The notes beneath the pieces are model-generated. The model had not been told where the DNA came from, did not search any database, and saw nothing but the letters and a program-made list of their open reading frames with translations. This document shows positions 35,235 to 44,473 of a DNA stretch of 64,000 nucleotides, in pieces; within the stretch, counting starts at the first letter, position 1; each line of letters opens with the position of its first letter. Source of the DNA: Lacibacter sp. H375 (GTDB lineage: Bacteria > Bacteroidota > Bacteroidia > Chitinophagales > Chitinophagaceae). Both the position numbers and the translations under genes were made by a program. The DNA is taken from assembly GCF_037892425.1 (NCBI RefSeq), contig NZ_JBBKTT010000001.1, forward strand, positions 3,100,001 to 3,164,000. The letters are read 5' to 3'.

Positions 35235-35837
35235 TTGAAACCAGACTTTTCGAAATACCACGACGGACTGTTACCAGCCATTATCCAGGATTATAAAACC
35301 AGTAAAGTATTGATGCTTGGTTTTATGAATAACGATGCATTTATTAAAACGGAAGAAACAGGCAAGGTGACGTTTTACAGCCGCAGCAAACAACGGTTAT
35401 GGACAAAGGGTGAAGAAAGCGGCAACTTTTTATCAGTAAAACAGGTGTTACTCGATTGTGACCAGGATACATTGCTGATAAAAGCTGAGCCTGCGGGACC
35501 AACCTGTCATACCGGTGCAGATACTTGCTGGAGCGAAAAAAATCACAGCGACGACTTTTTATCGTATTTAGAAGAGATCATCGAATTGCGCAGGAAAAGT
35601 ACCGATGGCAAAAGCTATGTAAAAAGCTTATTCGATAAAGGGATCAATAAAATTGCACAGAAGGTGGGAGAGGAAGCAACCGAAATTATTATTGAAGCAA
35701 AAGATAATAACGAGGAGCTTTTCCTAAACGAAGGAGCAGATCTGCTCTTCCATTTTATCGTTTTATTAAGGGCGAAAAATGTTTCTTTGCAGGATGTGAT
35801 TTACGTACTGAAACAGCGTCATTCGCATGCAGATTAA
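35235..35837 (+). CDS. hisIE: Bifunctional phosphoribosyl-AMP cyclohydrolase / phosphoribosyl-ATP pyrophosphatase
   Basis: The product has HisI (about 110 residues) fused to HisE. HisI shows CDQDTLLI and the zinc cysteines in CHTGADTCW; HisE shows KSLFDKGINKIAQKVGEEA with the acidic metal ligands. The enzyme performs the second and third steps of histidine synthesis. The best start is a TTG at 35235, which gives LKPDFSKYHDG, the usual N-terminus; the only upstream ATG (35163) would add a repeat-derived tail. It ends one base before the next gene's ATG. Confidence 0.93.
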   Translation: MKPDFSKYHDGLLPAIIQDYKTSKVLMLGFMNNDAFIKTEETGKVTFYSRSKQRLWTKGEESGNFLSVKQVLLDCDQDTLLIKAEPAGPTCHTGADTCWSEKNHSDDFLSYLEEIIELRRKSTDGKSYVKSLFDKGINKIAQKVGEEATEIIIEAKDNNEELFLNEGADLLFHFIVLLRAKNVSLQDVIYVLKQRHSHAD

Positions 35838-35838
35838 T

Positions 35839-36924
35839 ATGAAGTTTATTGTAACGATATGTTTGTTGATGAGTGCCGCCCTGCAACTGCAGGCACAGCA
35901 GGCTTTCCAGATTAAAGGAACGATCAGGGGTGCAAAGGAAAACGCAAAAGTAAGTCTGCGTATGGATGGACAGGATAGTGAAGCAATTGCTGAATCAACC
36001 GTTAAGAAAGGAAAGTTTGAACTGAAAGGCAATATTACTGAAACAGCGCTTTATGTGTTAAGCGTTGAAGGTGGTAAGCAGAACCTTGGCATTTTTCTCG
36101 ATCCATCTGTAGTAACAGTTAATGCGCATGTTGATTCATTGCAGAAAGCTGTAGTGAACGGATCGAAAACAAACTATGAGTTTGTACGTTTCCGTCAGCA
36201 GTTCGATCCTTATTTCATGAAGCTCGATGGGTTTGGTAAACAATTGCAGAACCCCGCACTGCAGAGCAAACAGGATTCTATTTATAATCTTGTTCGCAAT
36301 CTTGTAGCAGAGATCAACACTACTGCTGATACTTATATTCAGAAAAATAATCAATCGCCGGTAACACCTTTGTTACTGTATGTGATCTATAGTGTATTTC
36401 AACAGGCTGACGTGTTAGACTCTAATTATGCAAAGCTTTCTGAAGTTGCGCAAAAGAGTTTTTATGGTCGCATGGTGGGTGGTATCGTAAAAGATAATAA
36501 GATCGGTGCGGTAGGAACAGAAGCGATCGATTTTACGCAAGCCGATACATCAGGTAATCCAATATCACTGCAATCGTTTCGTGGCAAATATGTATTGGTC
36601 GATTTTTGGGCGAGCTGGTGTGGCCCTTGCCGCATGGAGAATCCAAATCTTGTTGCTGCATATAATAAATTCAAAGAAAAGAATTTCACAGTGCTTGGCG
36701 TGTCCCTCGATCGAGACCGTACTAAGTGGTTAGAAGCGATTTCACAAGATGGTTTAGCATGGACACATGTTAGTGATCTCAAATTCTGGAGCAACGAAGC
36801 AGCACGCATCTATAAGATCACATCTATTCCACAAAATCTGTTGATCGGTCCTGACGGGAAGATCATCGGTAAAAATCTACGTGGAGAAGAACTGCAGGTA
36901 CGTTTGGAAGAATTGTTCAAATAA
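35839..36924 (+). CDS. TlpA-type thioredoxin with N-terminal DUF4369-like domain (paralogue 1)
   Basis: From ATG 35839, one base after hisIE, the 361-residue protein has a signal peptide (LQLQAQQ), a DUF4369-like N-terminal beta domain and a C-terminal TlpA thioredoxin with FWASWCGPCRMENP near residue 258. These proteins work in the periplasm of Bacteroidota as thiol-disulfide reductants. It is a close paralogue of the next gene, seven bases on. Attachment to a histidine operon is by position only. Confidence 0.9.
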   Translation: MKFIVTICLLMSAALQLQAQQAFQIKGTIRGAKENAKVSLRMDGQDSEAIAESTVKKGKFELKGNITETALYVLSVEGGKQNLGIFLDPSVVTVNAHVDSLQKAVVNGSKTNYEFVRFRQQFDPYFMKLDGFGKQLQNPALQSKQDSIYNLVRNLVAEINTTADTYIQKNNQSPVTPLLLYVIYSVFQQADVLDSNYAKLSEVAQKSFYGRMVGGIVKDNKIGAVGTEAIDFTQADTSGNPISLQSFRGKYVLVDFWASWCGPCRMENPNLVAAYNKFKEKNFTVLGVSLDRDRTKWLEAISQDGLAWTHVSDLKFWSNEAARIYKITSIPQNLLIGPDGKIIGKNLRGEELQVRLEELFK

Positions 36925-36931
36925 AAATAGT

Positions 36932-38059
36932 ATGAATAAATTGTTGTCGATTGTGCTTGTGTTTGCTTTTGTAAATGCAACAGCACAGGAAAAGAAATTT
37001 ACTGTAAGCGGTACGTTGCCGCCTGCAACGAAAAAGTATAATGTATTGCTGAGCTGGAATAACGGAAATGGTGCAGAAGAAGCGAAAGTTGAAAATGGCA
37101 AGTTTACCATAAATGGTGAGATCGATGAGCCGGTGATGGCCACCCTGATGTTACAGGAAGCAAACCCACCTGCAGGTAAAGTATTTGATATGACAGAGTA
37201 TCGCCGCAACAACCTTACTTTTTTTCTTGATGCAGGAACCATTACGATCGTTTCGAAAACGTGGTTGAGCGAAGCGGAAGTGAAAGGTTCAGCAATTGTA
37301 AATGATTATTACAAATACCAGCAGCAAACAAAGTCGTTAAAAGAACTGGAAGATAAGATCGGTGATGTGTATTACAGTTACGGGCAGGCGAAGAACAGAG
37401 AAGCTACCAATCAGCTGATGGAGATGTTTAATGTATCGCAGAAACTGTTTGCTGCTGAGCAACTGAAATTTGTTAAGAATAATCCTGCTTCTCCGGTATC
37501 GCTGTATATGGTTGAGCAATCATTGGGCATGGATATGGATGCAGCAACTGCAGAGCCAATGTTTGTATTGCTGAGTGAAGGATTGCGTAGTTCTGAAAAG
37601 GGAAAACAAATTGCTGAAATGATCAACGTTGGAAAGAAATCCATGGTGGGTGTAGTGGCTGCTGATTTCACACAACCAACTGCTGATGGAAAAAATATTT
37701 CACTTTCGTCGCTTCGTGGTAAGTATGTATTGGTTGATTTTTGGGCAAGCTGGTGTGGTCCTTGCCGGGCAGAAAGTCCTAATCTGGTAAAGGCATACGA
37801 AAAGTTTAAGCCGAAGAACTTTGAAATTTTTGGTGTATCGCTGGATCAATCGAAAGACAAATGGTTGAAAGCAATTAAAGATGATAAATATACCTGGCCA
37901 CAGGTTGGCGATATGAAGGGCTGGGAAAATGCAGCATCTCAGCAGTTTGGAATATTAGGTATTCCGTTTAATATGTTGCTTGATCCAAACGGAGTTGTAA
38001 TAGCAAGGAATTTAAGAGGAGAAGCGTTGGAGAAGAAGCTGGAGGAGATTTTGAAGTAA
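36932..38059 (+). CDS. TlpA-type thioredoxin with N-terminal DUF4369-like domain (paralogue 2)
   Basis: The 375-residue protein has a signal peptide (FVNATAQ), the same DUF4369-like domain and FWASWCGPCRAESP near residue 272. The thioredoxin part is clearly a duplicate of that in the gene before it (both begin GKYVLVDFWASWCGPC and end in LRGE), while the N-terminal parts are less alike. It closes the unit before a strong bidirectional terminator flanked by heptad tracts. Confidence 0.9.
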   Translation: MNKLLSIVLVFAFVNATAQEKKFTVSGTLPPATKKYNVLLSWNNGNGAEEAKVENGKFTINGEIDEPVMATLMLQEANPPAGKVFDMTEYRRNNLTFFLDAGTITIVSKTWLSEAEVKGSAIVNDYYKYQQQTKSLKELEDKIGDVYYSYGQAKNREATNQLMEMFNVSQKLFAAEQLKFVKNNPASPVSLYMVEQSLGMDMDAATAEPMFVLLSEGLRSSEKGKQIAEMINVGKKSMVGVVAADFTQPTADGKNISLSSLRGKYVLVDFWASWCGPCRAESPNLVKAYEKFKPKNFEIFGVSLDQSKDKWLKAIKDDKYTWPQVGDMKGWENAASQQFGILGIPFNMLLDPNGVVIARNLRGEALEKKLEEILK

Positions 38060-38063
38060 ATTT

Positions 38064-38105
38064 AGAAGGCACAAGAAAGAAGTCAAGATACAAGGCTCAA
38101 ACATA
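38064..38105. repeat. Heptad repeat tract J, left arm
   Basis: Units agaaggc, acaagaa, agaagtc, aagatac, aaggctc, aaacata run from just after the TlpA stop to the terminator hairpin. Confidence 0.7.
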
Positions 38106-38107
38106 AG

Positions 38108-38144
38108 AAAAGCCGATGTTCGTTTTACGAGCATCGGCTTTTTT
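38108..38144 (+). terminator. Bidirectional intrinsic terminator between converging genes
   Basis: AAAAGCCGATG (38108-38118) pairs with CATCGGCTTTT (38132-38142), extending to about 15 pairs, followed by TTTTT. It also fits the GH20 gene on the minus strand. Confidence 0.9.
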
Positions 38145-38193
38145 GCGCCTTGGTTCTTCTTGAACCTTGTGCCTTGTATCTTACTTCTTCGCT
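38145..38193. repeat. Heptad repeat tract J, right arm
   Basis: Units gcgcctt, ggttctt, cttgaac, cttgtgc, cttgtat, cttactt, cttcgct mirror the left arm in inverted orientation and continue into the last codons of the GH20 gene. Confidence 0.75.
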
Positions 38194-39857
38194 TCTACAG
38201 TTGATTTAGGATCAAAGAAGGCTTTACTATAATTCGCTCCCCACATGTCATAGCGTTTGAACTGAACAAGCAAACGTTTTTCAAAGTCAGCTGCATTTCT
38301 TTTTTCTTTTGCTGTCCATAATACTTCACTCAATGCAGCCATACGGGGGAAGATCATGTATTCAATTTTGCTGCTGTTGTTCATGTATTCAGTCCACACA
38401 TTGGCTTGGGCACCACGTACAAATTTTGCTTGTGATTCCGGTAATTCTTTCGGAACGGGTTCGTAGGTATAAACTTTTTGCACTGTTGTAAAACCACCAA
38501 TTGTTACTGAATCTTCATTCGCTGTTTGCTTATGATCGAAATATACATGACTGCCGGGCGTCATGATCACGTAATGATTTTCTTTTGCGGCAGCAATACC
38601 ACCTGCTTCACCACGCCAGCTCATTACCTGTGCGTTTGGTGCAAGACCGCCTTCAAGAATTTCATCCCAACCAATAATTGTTTTGCCCTTGGCGTTGAGA
38701 TATTTTTCTATACGCTGAATAAAATAACTCTGCAGTTCGTGCTCATCTTTCAACTTCAGTTCTTTCATGCGCTTCTGGCAATTGGGACATTGCTTCCAAT
38801 GAGTTTTTGGACACTCATCGCCACCAATATGCACATATTTCGATGGGAACATAGTGATCACTTCATCCAACACATTTTCAAGAAACTTGAATGTTTCATC
38901 TTTACCCGCACAGAACACATCATCAAATACGCCCCATGTTTCCTGTACAAATTTCACACGGCCTTTCTGTGCTTCCTGAACCGTTTTCAACGATACCATA
39001 TTTAATGGAATCTCTGTTGTACGGTTAGGAAAACAGCTCAACGAAGGATACGCCGCAATAGCCGCACTGCTATGACCGGGTAATTCTATTTCAGGAACAA
39101 CTTCTACAAAACGGCTTTTTGCATAAGCTACTACTTCTTTTATTTCTTCCTGTGTGTAATAACCGTCATGAGGTTTGTTGTCGTTGCCTTTTCCGGGGTA
39201 ACGGCCAATGATTGTACCATTACGTTTGCTGCCAATCGTAGTAAGCTCAGGATATTTTTTGATCTCAATGCGCCATCCCTGGTCTTCGGTTAAATGCCAA
39301 TGAAAAACATTGATCTTATGTAAGGCGAGGTAGTCGATATATTTCTTAATAAAAGAAACCGGCTCGAAGTGACGACCTACATCGAGATGCATACCACGAT
39401 AATCGAAACGGGCCTTATCGTATATCTGTACGTAAGGAATTGTAGCCGTGCCGTTTTGTAGAACAGGCAATAATTGAATCAATGATTGTACTGCATGAAA
39501 TGCAGACTCATCAAAATTAGCTTCAATGCGGATTCCGTTCTTGCTTACATTCAAACGATAAGCCAACGCACCACCTGTAGGCATGCGGGTGGAAGAGAAA
39601 ACAATATCCGCTTTGCCGCCTTTTGCTTTTACTGCTTCAATGTTGTAATACTTTTTTAAGTATTCTGCGAGATAGTTTGTTACAGCATTTGTTCCTTCAC
39701 CATCCGGAAAATTGCTGCTCCAAGTGATCTTCTGTTTCAAGGTGTACGTTCCTTTCTCAGGTTGTTTCACTTCAAATGGCTGCGGAATAATGTTGATCTC
39801 CTGTGCCGAAGCGACTAGCGTACAACACACAAACATGATCGATAAAAACCTTTTCAT
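38181..39857 (-). CDS. Beta-N-acetylhexosaminidase (GH20)
   Basis: The 558-residue protein has a signal peptide, an N-terminal GH20b-like domain and a TIM barrel with the catalytic Asp-Glu pair in HIGGDECPKTHW near residue 345 and WGTKV-like aromatic contacts later. GH20 enzymes release terminal GlcNAc/GalNAc from chitin fragments, glycans or cell-wall sugars, with the substrate acetamido group as nucleophile. The C-terminal codons lie in tract J. It is a stand-alone minus-strand gene in a chitin-degrader-like genome, but no chitinase is in view. Confidence 0.95.
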   Translation of the reverse strand: MKRFLSIMFVCCTLVASAQEINIIPQPFEVKQPEKGTYTLKQKITWSSNFPDGEGTNAVTNYLAEYLKKYYNIEAVKAKGGKADIVFSSTRMPTGGALAYRLNVSKNGIRIEANFDESAFHAVQSLIQLLPVLQNGTATIPYVQIYDKARFDYRGMHLDVGRHFEPVSFIKKYIDYLALHKINVFHWHLTEDQGWRIEIKKYPELTTIGSKRNGTIIGRYPGKGNDNKPHDGYYTQEEIKEVVAYAKSRFVEVVPEIELPGHSSAAIAAYPSLSCFPNRTTEIPLNMVSLKTVQEAQKGRVKFVQETWGVFDDVFCAGKDETFKFLENVLDEVITMFPSKYVHIGGDECPKTHWKQCPNCQKRMKELKLKDEHELQSYFIQRIEKYLNAKGKTIIGWDEILEGGLAPNAQVMSWRGEAGGIAAAKENHYVIMTPGSHVYFDHKQTANEDSVTIGGFTTVQKVYTYEPVPKELPESQAKFVRGAQANVWTEYMNNSSKIEYMIFPRMAALSEVLWTAKEKRNAADFEKRLLVQFKRYDMWGANYSKAFFDPKSTVEAKK

Positions 39858-39900
39858 CTGCTGGTTTGATTTTGTTAAGAGTTATGATAAATGTTTGACT

Positions 39901-41793
39901 TTATTTTAATACAGGCAACACAATGTTCGACCCGTTCTTTGCATCATGCCAGATTTTTATGGTACTCTTGATGTAATCTTTTGCATTTGCTTCGTAAATA
40001 TTTACAAATTGTTGCGGGTTACGATCAACTAAAGGGAACCAACTGCTTTGGATCTGTATCATAATACGATGCCCTTTTTTAAATGTGTGTGCCACATCAG
40101 GCAATTCAAATTTTACTTTCTCTACTTTGTTAGGAGTAAATGCAGATGGTGTTTCAAAACTGTTCCGGAAACGGCCACGCATTACTTCACCTCGAACCAA
40201 CATCTGGTAATCGCCCATTGGATAACTGCCACCACCTAATCGACCGGCTGCCGATGTATTGCCCGGATAAGAAAAGTCACTCGGAAATACGTCAATGAGC
40301 TTCACAACAAAATCCGCATCAGTTGTTGAGATACTTGTGAGCAGATCAGCAACTACTGTTCCTGCAAGTGTAATATCTTCTGATAAGATTTCTGTTTGAA
40401 AAGAAAGCACATCTGTTCTGCGGTTGGCAAAACGCTGATCATCGGTCATGTAAGCAATGGTTCTGCTGAAGTGTACATCTTCTGTGTACGGAACAGGTTT
40501 TGCAGGATCACTCACATATTCTGAAGAACTATTGGATGATGTTGGTTTGTTCCAGCTCAAGCCGCCATTTGATTGTAAGAACATAGGCGTCATCTTGACA
40601 TTAGCTGCGGGCCATTGTGTAAACTTGCGCCATTGATTTTCGCCGGTAAAGAAAATAGTTGCTTCAGCAAGTTGATCAATATTCGCTTTGCCCTCAAGAT
40701 GATGCATGAAGAATGGCAATTCAATTTCGTTTTGATAATAGGTAGAAGTGTTGCTGCCGAATTTTACGTTACCTAAACTGGTGCCATCGCCTCTGCTCCA
40801 TTGACCATGATACCATGGACCCATTACAATGCGATTGTTATTCTTTGCTTTGTTTTCAATGGCTTCATATGTGCGCCACGCACCAAAGCAATCTTCAGCA
40901 TCAAACAATCCACCTACAACAAGTGTTGCTGTATGCGTTGGAACATTATTGACGAAGTTGCGGATGTTGCGTGCTTTCCACCAATCATCATAGTTAGGAT
41001 GTTTATACATCTCATGCCAGAAAGCAATGCTGTCGCCGATAAGTGTTGCGAGATTTTTTGTTGAGCCTGCTTCTAAATAAAATTTATATGCATCCCTTGT
41101 CGGGAATTGAAAACCCGGCGAACCAACCGTTGTTGGTTTTGGACGTGGCTTACCAAAGGATGAATAAAATGAAAATCCATCCATTTGAAAGAAAGCACCG
41201 TTATGATGAAAATCATCACCCATGAACCAATCGGTAACGGGCGCCTGCGGACTAACTGCCACCAGCGAAGGATGATTACTCAATGCAGCAATAGTTGAAT
41301 AAAAGCCCGGATAGGAAATTCCAAAAATGCCCACCTTCTTATTGTTGTTGGGAATATTTTTTGTTAACCAATCAATAGCATCGTAAGTATCACTTGCTTC
41401 ATCAAACTCAGTGCCTTTTTTGTTGGGATTGAAAGGACGTACATCCATGAATTCTCCTTCACTCATCCAGCGGCCACGCACATCCTGTATTACAATGATG
41501 TAATTCCTGCGCATATAATAACGCCACTGGTTATCCCAGAATGCACGAAAATTATTTTCACCATAAGGTGCGCAGGAATAAGGTGTGCGATTCATAAGAA
41601 TCGGATGTGCCTCACTGTTATTCTTTGGCGTGTAAACAGCAGTGAACAGTTTAATACCATCCCGCATGGGAATCATGATCTCTCTCTTTGTATAGTTATC
41701 ACGTATCCATGCAGAATCCTGCTGGTTTAATGTTTGTGAACTGAGTGATAAAAAAAGGAACAGCGATAATACTGTGAATGCTAGTTTTCTCAT
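39901..41793 (-). CDS. CocE/NonD family hydrolase (X-Pro dipeptidyl-peptidase-like)
   Basis: The 630-residue protein has a signal peptide (FLSLSSQT), an alpha/beta-hydrolase domain with nucleophile Ser in FGISYPGFYS near residue 160 and a C-terminal jelly-roll domain (PDVAHTFKKGHRIMIQI segment). Family members include cocaine esterase, glutaryl-7-ACA acylase and S15 peptidases. The aromatic-rich DDFHHNGAFFQ region is typical of alpha-amino-acid-ester-like hydrolases. Periplasmic or exported; substrate not known. Confidence 0.88.
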   Translation of the reverse strand: MRKLAFTVLSLFLFLSLSSQTLNQQDSAWIRDNYTKREIMIPMRDGIKLFTAVYTPKNNSEAHPILMNRTPYSCAPYGENNFRAFWDNQWRYYMRRNYIIVIQDVRGRWMSEGEFMDVRPFNPNKKGTEFDEASDTYDAIDWLTKNIPNNNKKVGIFGISYPGFYSTIAALSNHPSLVAVSPQAPVTDWFMGDDFHHNGAFFQMDGFSFYSSFGKPRPKPTTVGSPGFQFPTRDAYKFYLEAGSTKNLATLIGDSIAFWHEMYKHPNYDDWWKARNIRNFVNNVPTHTATLVVGGLFDAEDCFGAWRTYEAIENKAKNNNRIVMGPWYHGQWSRGDGTSLGNVKFGSNTSTYYQNEIELPFFMHHLEGKANIDQLAEATIFFTGENQWRKFTQWPAANVKMTPMFLQSNGGLSWNKPTSSNSSSEYVSDPAKPVPYTEDVHFSRTIAYMTDDQRFANRRTDVLSFQTEILSEDITLAGTVVADLLTSISTTDADFVVKLIDVFPSDFSYPGNTSAAGRLGGGSYPMGDYQMLVRGEVMRGRFRNSFETPSAFTPNKVEKVKFELPDVAHTFKKGHRIMIQIQSSWFPLVDRNPQQFVNIYEANAKDYIKSTIKIWHDAKNGSNIVLPVLK

Positions 41794-41896
41794 GCCTTAC
41801 GATTTAGGCTTGAAAGTTATTGAATTTGAGTGACACCTATTCGCCGGTTATGTATTCAGTACAAACGGTTGCACATGGTAAGTTGCACGCCTGTTC

Positions 41897-42466
41897 TTAC
41901 GGACGTTCACCCCCGTTGAAAAATCTGTTGGCTATTATATTCCATTTTCCGGGGCTCAATTTGAGCAGCGAAATTGCAGATGCTTCAAACTGCTCATCAA
42001 AAGTCTGGCGTTTAAAATAGTCCCACGCTTTGATAAAGTCGCCGGGTTTAATATCCCTGTTGGCAATGGTAACATGCGGATGAAAGGGACGATCATCGGG
42101 TTTTATTTCATCGTGGAATGGTTTCATAAAATGATCTTCCACAGCTTTTCGTAAACTACCCAACTGATGATTTTCTTCAACAGCTGCGAAAATAACCCGG
42201 TTGCTGAAATGAGAGAACTGTTGCAGACGAATGTTGAAAGGCGGGAGAGTTGTTTTAAAAGTATGTGTTGTGTCGATCAGTAATTGTTCTTTTTCATTTT
42301 GCAACCAGAATGGAGGAATAATTGTGATGTGTGCTGACGATTTTAATGCAACTGTACAGCCAAAGCGATCACGCATCCATAATTTGTATGCCTGTATCTT
42401 TTTATCGATCTCAGGTGAACAAAGTAAAGCGATGTAAAACATGCTATGTGTCGCAGAGTTGTTCAT
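41897..42466 (-). CDS. 2'-5' RNA ligase/LigT-like phosphoesterase
   Basis: From ATG 42466 the protein has 189 residues; a GTG at 42484 would add six. It carries both HxTx motifs of the 2H phosphoesterase family: HITIIPPF near residue 52 and HPHVTIANR near residue 135. Such enzymes act on cyclic phosphates of RNA ends or nucleotides. It is the last gene of the minus-strand pxp unit, 27 bases after the transporter gene. A link to 5-oxoproline is not evident. Confidence 0.82.
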   Translation of the reverse strand: MNNSATHSMFYIALLCSPEIDKKIQAYKLWMRDRFGCTVALKSSAHITIIPPFWLQNEKEQLLIDTTHTFKTTLPPFNIRLQQFSHFSNRVIFAAVEENHQLGSLRKAVEDHFMKPFHDEIKPDDRPFHPHVTIANRDIKPGDFIKAWDYFKRQTFDEQFEASAISLLKLSPGKWNIIANRFFNGGERP

Positions 42467-42493
42467 TAATAAATCAATGGCCACGAAGGCTGT

Positions 42494-43690
42494 TTAAAAT
42501 AACTTTGGAATTTCATTGATAAATGTTACTACGCTCATCCATAGCATCACTGCAACAACTATCCATCCGGTCCACAGCAACCATGCAGGATGTTGGTAAT
42601 GCGCTAGTTTTCGTTTCATCATTATCCACAACATCAATCCCAACGAAAAAGGAAGAATAAAACCATTGAGTGTTCCTACTAGAATAAGAATAAACACCGG
42701 CTTACCCCACAATAGAAAAATTCCTGTTGATATAAGAATGAATAAAATGGTCGCAAGCCTTTGCTGTCTATCGAAAACGGGATGCAATGTTTTTAAGAAG
42801 GTGATAGAAGTAAAAGCAGAACCAACAACGGAGGTAATGGCTGCACACCATAAGACTACACCAAATATTTTATAGCCTAACGTGCCTGCTGCTGCCTGGA
42901 AAACAGATGCTGTTGGATTTTCAGCATTGAGCTGGAAGCCTTGATTCAAAATGCCGTATACAGCAAGAAATAATAAAATCCGCATGCAGGCGGTTAATAC
43001 AATACCATTCACAGCGCTTCGTTTCACTTGCTGCATACTGATGGTAGATGATTTATCTTCCAGCAAACGATGGGCGCCAGCAAATGTGATATAACCACCA
43101 ACAGTGCCGCCAACTAATGTCACAATAGAAGTAAAGTTGATCACGGAAGGCGCAAATGTGCGATGAACAACAGGTGCCAGCGGTGGTGCTGCATAAAATA
43201 CAACATAGATCATGAGACCCAACATTACAATGCCGAGGATCTTTACAAACAGGTCCATAGATTTTGCAATGTCTTTCGATAGAAAAATAACAATACCGAT
43301 CAAAGAACTTATAATGCTGCCCGTTTCAACACTTACCGGAAATAAAATATTTAATCCAAGACCTGCTCCGGAAATATTACCGATGTTAAAAGCAAGTCCA
43401 CCAATACAAATCAATACGGTGAGTACATGACCGCTGTTTGGAACAACTTCATTCGCCAGCTCCGAACCACGTTTATTATTAGCTGTGAGTATTTGCCATA
43501 TGTTGAGTTGAGCAATAATATCAATGATCACCGACACAAGAATCACAAATCCCATGCTTGCCATTAACTGTTGTGTAAACACAGTGGTTTGTGTAAGAAA
43601 GCCGGGACCGATTGCTGATGTTGCCATTAGAAAAGCAGCGCCAGCACCTTTGCCACCAAGTAGTTTCCAGTTAGTTTGCTTTGATACCAA
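42494..43690 (-). CDS. NRAMP-like transporter of the 5-oxoprolinase operon
   Basis: The 398-residue protein has about eleven hydrophobic helices and the GPGFLTQTTVFTQQ start of the YcsG/NRAMP branch. A homologue (YcsG) sits beside pxpA in Bacillus subtilis, so it may import 5-oxoproline or a related substrate, or Mg2+/Mn2+ as in NRAMP proteins; the DPGN metal motif of true NRAMP is not obvious. The start is a TTG at 43690 that overlaps the end of pxpA by 20 bases, and translational coupling is likely. Confidence 0.8.
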   Translation of the reverse strand: MVSKQTNWKLLGGKGAGAAFLMATSAIGPGFLTQTTVFTQQLMASMGFVILVSVIIDIIAQLNIWQILTANNKRGSELANEVVPNSGHVLTVLICIGGLAFNIGNISGAGLGLNILFPVSVETGSIISSLIGIVIFLSKDIAKSMDLFVKILGIVMLGLMIYVVFYAAPPLAPVVHRTFAPSVINFTSIVTLVGGTVGGYITFAGAHRLLEDKSSTISMQQVKRSAVNGIVLTACMRILLFLAVYGILNQGFQLNAENPTASVFQAAAGTLGYKIFGVVLWCAAITSVVGSAFTSITFLKTLHPVFDRQQRLATILFILISTGIFLLWGKPVFILILVGTLNGFILPFSLGLMLWIMMKRKLAHYQHPAWLLWTGWIVVAVMLWMSVVTFINEIPKLF

Positions 43691-44420
43691 TGTGAGCCTG
43701 TTTTAATGCGTAAGAGATTGTTTTGGCAAAATCAACAGCATTGCTGCCGTCGCCATGTATGCAGATGGTATCAGCTTTTAAGTTAATGATCTTACCTGTT
43801 ACACTCGTGACTGTATTACTGTTGATCATTTGTAATACCTGTTGCAGCGATGTTTGTTCATCAGTAATTAATGCATTGGGTTGAGTGCGGGGAGTTAAGC
43901 TGCCATCATCCTGGTATGTACGGTCTGCAAATACTTCATGTGCAGTTTGTAAACCCAGTGCTTCTGCTTCCGTTAATGAAATGCTTCCGCTTAAACCAAA
44001 CAAAATAAGGGAAGAATCAAAATCATAAACTGCTTTTGCAATAGCTGCTGCAATCGTTCTGTCTTTCGCTGACTGATTGTACAATGCGCCATGTGGTTTT
44101 ACATGATGCAGTTTTACACCTTGTTCTTTTGCGACTTGAGCGATAAGCGAAAGTTGAGCGGTTATAATTTCATAAATCTCTTCTGCTGTCTTATGTAGTT
44201 CTATGCGACCAAAATTGTCTTTATCTGGCCACGAAGGATGTGCGCCAATTGTCACGTTGTATTGCAGACATAATTCAATGGTGCGTTTCATTGTATCAAC
44301 ATCACCTGCATGATAGCCACAGGCGATGTTTGCACTGCTGATAAGCGGTATGATCTGTTCATCAGTAGTTAATCCTTCGCCAAGATCACAATTAAGATCA
44401 ATTGATTTCATGTTGCACAT
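43671..44420 (-). CDS. pxpA: 5-oxoprolinase subunit A
   Basis: The 249-residue LamB/YcsF protein starts with DLNCDLGEG and shows NIACGYHAGD, IGAHPSWPD and KPHGALYNQ. With PxpB and PxpC it makes the ATP-dependent bacterial 5-oxoprolinase that converts 5-oxo-L-proline (pyroglutamate) to L-glutamate. Two ATG starts (44420, 44411) are possible, with the second better matching the family. It lies 53 bases downstream of pxpC, with tract N in the gap. Confidence 0.95.
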   Translation of the reverse strand: MCNMKSIDLNCDLGEGLTTDEQIIPLISSANIACGYHAGDVDTMKRTIELCLQYNVTIGAHPSWPDKDNFGRIELHKTAEEIYEIITAQLSLIAQVAKEQGVKLHHVKPHGALYNQSAKDRTIAAAIAKAVYDFDSSLILFGLSGSISLTEAEALGLQTAHEVFADRTYQDDGSLTPRTQPNALITDEQTSLQQVLQMINSNTVTSVTGKIINLKADTICIHGDGSNAVDFAKTISYALKQAHIGIKAN

Positions 44421-44421
44421 T

Positions 44422-44449
44422 GGTCGGTACGGTCGCAGACCGTCAGACC
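44422..44449. repeat. Short palindromic heptad tract N between pxpC and pxpA
   Basis: Four units ggtcggt, acggtcg, cagaccg, tcagacc form an interrupted inverted repeat: GGTC/GACC and ACGGTC/GACCGT around GCA. It can fold in RNA between the two genes. Confidence 0.55.
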
Positions 44450-44473
44450 ATTTATAAAATGATGAATTATTCT

